Shown: piece by piece, positions 5,524-9,461 of the stretch
Numbering within the stretch: position 1 is the stretch's first letter
How the letters are laid out: every line of letters begins with the position of its first letter
Assembly: GCA_902782625.1 (NCBI GenBank)
Contig: CACZNZ010000494.1
Span: 1 to 9,461 of the forward strand
From: an uncultured Lachnospiraceae bacterium
Lineage (GTDB): Bacteria; Bacillota; Clostridia; Lachnospirales; Lachnospiraceae
DNA: 9,461 nt
Direction: 5' to 3'
Made by a program: the position numbers and the translations under genes
Notes under the pieces: model-generated
The model's database searches: none
The model's input: the letters and a program-made list of their open reading frames with translations, nothing else
What the model was told of the DNA's origin: nothing

Positions 5524-6201
5524 ATGTATGAATTTTCATTGTTGAAAAGCCTGTATCACGAATTAGATCCCTTTACGATGAAAGAAGCCACAGAGGTTAA
5601 GGAAAAGGATAAAACCTTTCGTACTCTGGAGGTTTCCTTCGAAGAGGCGCCGGAAGTGACAGCCATCACGGCAGAAGAGAGAAAACTGCCTTATCTGGTC
5701 CGTTACTATCTCTATCTTCATCGGGATGGGGAAAGGGAACTGACCGAACTGAAGGAGCGGACCGCGCAGGAAGTGGTTTATGCATTTTATCGGAAATATT
5801 TCCCGGGATATTTAAAAGAAGGACTGCCTGAGAAACTTGATGACAGAAATGTCCTTGATTGTTTTGAAGTCTTTAAGATGCCTTCCTACCGTCCCGACTA
5901 TGCTTTTCCGGGTCTGGTCAGACTGGAAGATATGCGTGCAGGTAAAGTGAAGTTTGATAAGCCTCAGTTTGCCTTTCCGGGCCTGGAGCTGATCACCAAC
6001 CGTAAGCCAAGGGATCCGGATAAGCCGTCAATCTCAGACTATGACGGATATGAAAGCTTTGACGGGGACAAGAAAAAGGCAAATCAGAAGCTGGAATTAC
6101 TGAAAAGGCGTTTTGCTTCTCAGGTCAAAGAGCTTAACGGCGGAGCTCTTCCGGAGAATTTTGAGTCCGAAGCTTTTTCAGATGATGATAATGAGGAGTA
6201 A
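5524..6201 (+). CDS. Hypothetical protein paired with DUF815 ATPase
   Basis: I do not recognise this 225-residue protein. It is soluble and strongly charged. Residues 1-95 look like a folded helical domain ([21 protein letters not shown] is its core). The middle carries a duplicated motif, [11 protein letters not shown] at 124-134 and [11 protein letters not shown] at 147-157, 23 residues apart, which could be two short docking peptides. Residues 180-205 are a basic helix and the end is an acidic tail (SDDDNEE). The SD GAGG (5512-5515) is 8 nt before the ATG. Only 2 nt separate its stop from the ATPase start, so the two are co-translated. The likely inference is a substrate adaptor or partner of the ATPase; nothing in the sequence proves it. 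Confidence 0.8.
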   Translation: MYEFSLLKSLYHELDPFTMKEATEVKEKDKTFRTLEVSFEEAPEVTAITAEERKLPYLVRYYLYLHRDGERELTELKERTAQEVVYAFYRKYFPGYLKEGLPEKLDDRNVLDCFEVFKMPSYRPDYAFPGLVRLEDMRAGKVKFDKPQFAFPGLELITNRKPRDPDKPSISDYDGYESFDGDKKKANQKLELLKRRFASQVKELNGGALPENFESEAFSDDDNEE

Positions 6202-6203
6202 AA

Positions 6204-7508
6204 ATGCATCGGCTGACATCTAAACTGATCGTATATAATAATTTGGGAGAAAACAGCATCCTGGTCAGTCTTTCGGATATTTTCAGGGTTTTTGAGAGTT
6301 GTCATTACCGGGAAGATGAGCTGACAGCACAGATATACAGACAGGTGAAAGCACTGCTTGATCTGTCTACCACCTATGGATTTGATGAGAATCTCTGGCA
6401 TAACTATCTTACATATGTTCTGATCACCAATGAGAATTCTTTCAGCCTGACCTGTGAAAAAGTCGGAGCAAGTAAGGACGGTACGATCAATCATTTTATA
6501 AAAAATGATGTGAAGGTATTCAGGGAACTGTTTCACTATGATTTCCGGCAGATCGAAGAGGTGCTGGGTATCGATTGTTTCAGCACACTTGAGAACTACA
6601 AAGCGGTTCTTAAACCTGAAAGAATGTATAATAAAAATGTGAGCATGAGAGTGAGGACACTCTCCGCAAAGCTTGCCAGTGCACCTGATATCGACAGCTT
6701 TTTTGAACATCTGGTAGATTTTTACCGGGATTACGGTGTCGGCATGCTCGGGCTTAATAAAGCTTTCCGTCTTCAGCCTGACGGGCAGAGTTTCCGGCTG
6801 CTTCCGATCAATAACCTTGATAAGGTGGTTCTTGACGATCTGACAGGGTACGAGATTCAGAAGAAAAAACTCATCGATAATACCGAGAGCTTTGTCCGGG
6901 GAGAAAAAGCGAACAATGTCCTGCTGTACGGAGATGCAGGTACAGGAAAATCCACGAGTATCAAAGCCATCCTCAACCAGTATTATGAGCAGGGACTGCG
7001 CATGATTGAAATCTACAAACATGAGTTTGTCCATCTTTCCACTGTGATCAGCAGGGTCAAAAACCGAAATTACCGGTTTATTATCTTTATGGATGATCTT
7101 TCGTTTGAAGAGTTTGAGATTGAGTATAAATACCTGAAAGCCGTGATTGAAGGAGGCATGGAAACCAAGCCTGACAATGTGCTTATTTATGCAACTTCGA
7201 ATCGGCGCCATCTGATCCGGGAAACATGGAATGACAGGGGAGACAGAGATGATGAACTGCACAGAACCGATACGATGCAGGAAAAACTCTCGCTGGTTGC
7301 AAGATTTGGTATTACGATTAATTACGGAAGGCCGAACCAGAAGGAGTATTATGAGATCGTAAAGAACCTGGCCAAGAAGGAGCCGTCGATTAACCTTTCT
7401 GAAAAAGAACTTTTAGAAAGGGCTCACAGATGGGAACTTTCCCACGGAGGCCTTTCCGGAAGGACCGCACAACAGTTTATTAATGATCTTGCAGGAAAAT
7501 CATTTTGA
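6204..7508 (+). CDS. DUF815-family AAA+ ATPase
   Basis: This is a 434-residue cytosolic P-loop ATPase. The N-terminal half (1-200) is helical and has no motif I know. The AAA+ core follows: Walker A GDAGTGKS (243-250), Walker [15 protein letters not shown] (from about 293, with D297 and D298), a sensor-1 type YATSNRRHL (329-337) and a C-terminal [12 protein letters not shown] (415-426) in the sensor-2 position. The layout [21 protein letters not shown] and TSNRRHLI is the pattern of the DUF815 family, whose role is not established to my knowledge. All visible catalytic residues are intact. GGAG (6195-6198), inside the end of the upstream gene, precedes the ATG by 5 nt. No T-tract terminator follows; a hairpin without a U run starts 22 nt after the stop. 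Confidence 0.9.
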   Translation: MHRLTSKLIVYNNLGENSILVSLSDIFRVFESCHYREDELTAQIYRQVKALLDLSTTYGFDENLWHNYLTYVLITNENSFSLTCEKVGASKDGTINHFIKNDVKVFRELFHYDFRQIEEVLGIDCFSTLENYKAVLKPERMYNKNVSMRVRTLSAKLASAPDIDSFFEHLVDFYRDYGVGMLGLNKAFRLQPDGQSFRLLPINNLDKVVLDDLTGYEIQKKKLIDNTESFVRGEKANNVLLYGDAGTGKSTSIKAILNQYYEQGLRMIEIYKHEFVHLSTVISRVKNRNYRFIIFMDDLSFEEFEIEYKYLKAVIEGGMETKPDNVLIYATSNRRHLIRETWNDRGDRDDELHRTDTMQEKLSLVARFGITINYGRPNQKEYYEIVKNLAKKEPSINLSEKELLERAHRWELSHGGLSGRTAQQFINDLAGKSF

Positions 7509-7529
7509 AAATCCGTATAAAAAGGAGGA

Positions 7530-7554
7530 AGCCCATATGTTAGACATATGGGCT
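7530..7554 (+). repeat. Perfect hairpin enclosing a start codon after the DUF815 gene
   Basis: AGCCCATATG (7530-7539) and CATATGGGCT (7545-7554) form a 10-bp perfect stem with loop TTAGA. It is followed by CCAAATATG, not by a T tract, so it is a poor terminator in the plus direction. The SD-like AAGGAGG (7522-7528) lies just outside the stem while the ATG at 7537 is paired inside it. RNA processing, mRNA 3' stabilisation or translational gating are all possible. Confidence 0.7.
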
Positions 7555-7590
7555 CCAAATATGAAAAAAATCTTTAGCCACAAGAAATAG
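7537..7590 (+). CDS. Possible 17-residue peptide MLDIWAPNMKKIFSHKK
   Basis: The AAGGAGG at 7522-7528 lies 8 nt before this ATG, 28 nt after the DUF815 stop, and the frame closes with TAG at 7588-7590. The predicted peptide has a hydrophobic N-terminal part and a basic C-terminus (KKIFSHKK). The start codon is inside the left arm of a perfect hairpin, so translation may be conditional. The strong SD is the only real support; this could be a leader peptide, a small effector or chance. Confidence 0.35.
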   Translation: MLDIWAPNMKKIFSHKK

Positions 7591-7742
7591 AGGGATTTCT
7601 TTGTCGCCGCATTAACTATATCTATAAAATGTGTACTATTTGTGAGTATTTTATGAACAAAATATTAAATAATAGACAATTGTACGATGCAAATGCTAAT
7701 TAATACGGATGTTTCAATAATTAATAGTGGAGGTGCATAATT
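7591..7742 (+). promoter_or_regulatory. AT-rich promoter and leader region upstream of the glycosylation operon
   Basis: No gene is seen here. From 7611 to 7710 only 22 of 100 bases are G or C, far below the flanking genes. Two sigma-A-like promoters fit: TTGTCG (7601-7606) with TATAAA (7623-7628), spacing 16, and TTGTGA (7640-7645) with TATTAA (7663-7668), spacing 17. The 9-mer TAATTAATA occurs at 7697-7705 and 7718-7726, offset by 21 bp. An imperfect hairpin (AGAAAT/ATTTCT) lies just before the first promoter at about 7584-7601. Confidence 0.55.
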
Positions 7743-7922
7743 ATGGGAGTTGTAATCGGTCGGCTTGACGGGCAGGTTGCAAAGATTTTTCTTGGTGATA
7801 ACCTGACAAAATCTACCACGGATTATGATGAAATGTTAAAGGATGAGAATCTGTCTCCTGAAGAAAGAGAGAGAATACTTGCGGCCAGAAAGAAAAAGGA
7901 AGAGGATGAGATTATTCTCTGA
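7743..7922 (+). CDS. Small hypothetical protein (59 residues), first gene of the glycosyltransferase operon
   Basis: This short gene has a very good SD, GGAGGT (7729-7734), 8 nt before its ATG, and its TGA lies 10 nt before the next start. The product begins MGVVIGRLDGQVAKIF, suggesting a small beta-hairpin. It continues with a polar stretch (DNLTKSTTDYDEML) and ends in a highly charged helix (SPEERERILAARKKKEEDE). There is no signal peptide, membrane segment or metal-binding motif, and I know no family for it. The SD and its place at the head of the operon make it a credible protein. It may regulate or assist the glycosyltransferase that follows. Confidence 0.75.
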   Translation: MGVVIGRLDGQVAKIFLGDNLTKSTTDYDEMLKDENLSPEERERILAARKKKEEDEIIL

Positions 7923-7932
7923 GGAGGCAAGG

Positions 7933-8700
7933 ATGAAGATTTCAGTTGCATTGGCATATTATAATGGAGGCACTTATATCAGAGAACAGGTTGCTTCAAT
8001 TCTTTCCGAGCTTCAGGAGGAGGATGAACTGCTCATCTCTGTTGACAGCTGTGAAGACGGCTCCAAGAAGATTCTAAAGGAGCTTTCGCTGGAAGACCGA
8101 TACGGGAGAGTGCGTGTGATCCGTGGCCCGGGTTTCGGTGTGGTAAAAAATTTTGAGAATGCTATCAGAAAATGTAAAGGGGATATCATTTTCCTTTCGG
8201 ATCAGGATGATATCTGGCTTCCCGGGAAGAGAAAATCTGTCCTCGCAGCCTTTGAGGACGGAAAGGTTATGGCAGTTGTACACGATGCCATGCTTGTTGA
8301 CCAGAATGGGGAGCAGATCGGAAAGAAAACGATGTTTTCGTTAAGACACAGCAGACCGGGGAAGATCAAGAACTTTATAAAAAACAGCTATGTGGGATGC
8401 TGTATGGCTTTTCGCCGGGAACTTATCCCTGTGATTATGCCGATTCCAAAGAAAATGTACATGCATGATTTCTGGATCGGGATGGCAGCGGAAAGCATCG
8501 GGCGGTCAGTCATGTTAAATAATGTATTGCTTCTCTATCGTAGACACGACGAGAATGTTACAGATCTGCAGCATGGCAGTATCCGTTTTATGATCAGGAA
8601 AAGGATGCGGATCCTTAATTGCATGATTCTGCTCCGTTTCAGAGTAAGGCAATATAAAAAGAGCAGGAATAATAAAGGAAAGGAAAGGGTACAAGTGTGA
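7933..8700 (+). CDS. Family 2 glycosyltransferase (rhamnosyltransferase-like)
   Basis: This 255-residue GT-A enzyme probably transfers a sugar from a nucleotide-sugar donor to a surface glycan at the cytoplasmic face of the membrane. MKISVALAYYNGGTYIREQV is the classical GT2 opening. ISVDSCEDGS (36-45) matches the ISDDxSxDGT nucleotide-binding element. SDQDDIW (89-95) contains the metal-binding DxD. GCCMAFRREL (155-164) and HDFWIGMAA (178-186, probable catalytic base region) complete the pattern seen in rhamnosyltransferase-like members. The C-terminus is short and basic (YKKSRNNKGKER). The start at 7933 is chosen because GAGGAGG (7921-7927) lies 5 nt upstream and the GT2 fold begins there; the longer reading from ATG 7843 only overlaps the 59-residue gene in another frame. 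Donor and acceptor cannot be told from sequence. The stop overlaps the start of the membrane protein gene. Confidence 0.9.
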   Translation: MKISVALAYYNGGTYIREQVASILSELQEEDELLISVDSCEDGSKKILKELSLEDRYGRVRVIRGPGFGVVKNFENAIRKCKGDIIFLSDQDDIWLPGKRKSVLAAFEDGKVMAVVHDAMLVDQNGEQIGKKTMFSLRHSRPGKIKNFIKNSYVGCCMAFRRELIPVIMPIPKKMYMHDFWIGMAAESIGRSVMLNNVLLLYRRHDENVTDLQHGSIRFMIRKRMRILNCMILLRFRVRQYKKSRNNKGKERVQV

Positions 8701-9461
8701 ATATCTTATCAAAAAAGATGCTGATCATGTTATCTTTTGTCATTCCTCTTGGCGTGATGGTGGGATGTATGATTGCTTACCAGATTCAGCCTTTTGGCAC
8801 ATATTCCCTGGTGATCATCGACGGACTCCATCAGTATATGCCGTTTTATTCTGTGTTATATGACAAATTAAAAAGCGGCGGCAGCCTGTTTTATACTTTC
8901 CGTGCAGGTTCCGGGATGAATTTTCTTTCCCTGATGGCTTATTATCTATCAAGTCCCCTCAACCTGATCATTCTCTTATTCAAAAAGAGCCAGCTGAATG
9001 CGGCTGTCAGCATTCTGATCGGACTGAAAATTTCTCTGAGTGGACTGAATGCGGGAATCTATTTTGCTTCAAAAACCAAAAAGCCGGATCTGATCATTTT
9101 GGCAGCATCTGCAGCCTACGCGCTTAATAGTTATATGATTGGTTATTGCTGGAATGTCATGTGGCTTGATGCCATTATGGTTCTTCCACTGATCATTTTT
9201 GGCATAGAGAGACTGGTCGAAAAAGGGGAAGGCTTTATATATTGCCTTAGTCTGTTTTATGCACTGTACTGTAATTATTATATCGGGTTTATGATCTGTA
9301 TATTTGCAGTAATCTGGTATTTAACCTATCAGTATAAAGAGGCAGAACAGTTTTTCCTTGGGGGAATCAGATTTGCGTGGAATTCTCTGTTGGCAGGAGG
9401 CATGGCTGCGATCATGCTGGTGCCGGCTTATCTGGGAATCAAACAGACAGCTTCCGGGCAG
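8697..9461 (+). CDS. YfhO-family polytopic membrane protein (3' end missing)
   Basis: The first 255 residues of a multi-spanning membrane protein are visible and the frame is still open at the right edge. The opening pattern PFGTYSLVIIDGLHQYMPFY, then a GSLFYTFRAGSG segment, LMAYYLSSPLNLI and further hydrophobic spans up to LVPAYLG, is typical of the YfhO family. These are GT-C-like proteins; in Bacillus and Listeria YfhO-type proteins are linked to glycosylation of lipoteichoic acid together with a GT2 enzyme. The conserved acidic residue in the first extracytoplasmic loop (IIDGLHQY) is present. I use GTG 8697, which overlaps the upstream TGA and follows AAAGGAAAGG; ATG 8718 is the alternative. 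The overlap suggests translational coupling with the glycosyltransferase. Family members are usually much longer, so most of the gene lies beyond the window. Confidence 0.88.
   Translation, partial: MNILSKKMLIMLSFVIPLGVMVGCMIAYQIQPFGTYSLVIIDGLHQYMPFYSVLYDKLKSGGSLFYTFRAGSGMNFLSLMAYYLSSPLNLIILLFKKSQLNAAVSILIGLKISLSGLNAGIYFASKTKKPDLIILAASAAYALNSYMIGYCWNVMWLDAIMVLPLIIFGIERLVEKGEGFIYCLSLFYALYCNYYIGFMICIFAVIWYLTYQYKEAEQFFLGGIRFAWNSLLAGGMAAIMLVPAYLGIKQTASGQ

Noticed and set aside
6120..7262. Long minus-strand ORF of 380 codons opposite the DUF815 gene
   Set aside because: The plus strand carries intact AAA+ motifs; the antisense product has no recognisable domain and a composition typical of a shadow ORF.
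7514..7554. Hairpin 7530-7554 as a minus-strand terminator with a T-rich tail
   Set aside because: The tail (TCCTCCTTTTT) is interrupted and there is no minus-strand gene nearby to terminate.
7843..7932. Upstream extension of the glycosyltransferase from ATG 7843
   Set aside because: It overlaps the 59-residue gene in another frame and lacks an SD; the GT2 fold starts at ATG 7933, which has a good SD.

Overview
The window looks like chromosome from a low-to-mid GC Gram-positive anaerobe, most plausibly a Lachnospiraceae-type gut Clostridium. The reasons are the AGGAGG-type ribosome binding sites, the fused folB-folK gene, a DUF815 AAA+ ATPase, a lipoprotein with a Gram-positive style signal peptide, and a YfhO-family envelope protein. 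The genus is not determined. There are no rRNA or tRNA genes, CRISPR arrays or transposases.

Left part (1-3343): the end of a large multidomain protein that has no stop upstream in its frame and therefore enters from the left edge. It carries a NadD/CoaD-like nucleotidyltransferase domain, a GNAT-like segment and a phosphoribosyltransferase-like domain. It is tightly coupled to a bifunctional dihydroneopterin aldolase/HPPK gene (folate biosynthesis).

Middle part (3344-5137): a monocistronic, apparently strongly expressed 152-residue protein of unknown function, with an extended -10 promoter, a strong SD and a perfect intrinsic terminator. It is an internal duplication of an amphipathic helix ending in EFGN followed by ASTxASW-type repeats. 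After it comes an unusual leader: an extended -10 promoter, a 62-nt near-perfect hairpin that would form the very 5' end of the RNA, direct repeats and a very short upstream ORF whose stop overlaps the start of a MORN-repeat lipoprotein gene.

Next (5131-7508): a small minus-strand gene of unknown function converges on, and overlaps, the lipoprotein gene. It is divergent from a two-gene operon encoding an uncharacterised 225-residue protein and a DUF815 AAA+ ATPase. An 18-bp palindrome lies between the divergent genes, and it shares a 13-mer with the promoter of the lipoprotein leader.

Right part (7509-9461): a very AT-rich spacer (22 G/C in the 100 nt 7611-7710) with a perfect hairpin holding the start codon of a possible 17-residue peptide, candidate promoters and a pair of 9-bp direct repeats 21 bp apart. 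It leads into a probable operon of a 59-residue hypothetical protein, a family 2 glycosyltransferase and a YfhO-type polytopic membrane protein that runs off the right edge. The last two suggest glycosylation of a cell-surface polymer.

The most unusual items are the duplicated helix/ASTxASW protein, the hairpin and micro-ORF leader of the MORN lipoprotein, and the nucleotidyltransferase/GNAT/phosphoribosyltransferase fusion next to folate genes. I could run no searches, so family assignments rest on motifs read by eye.
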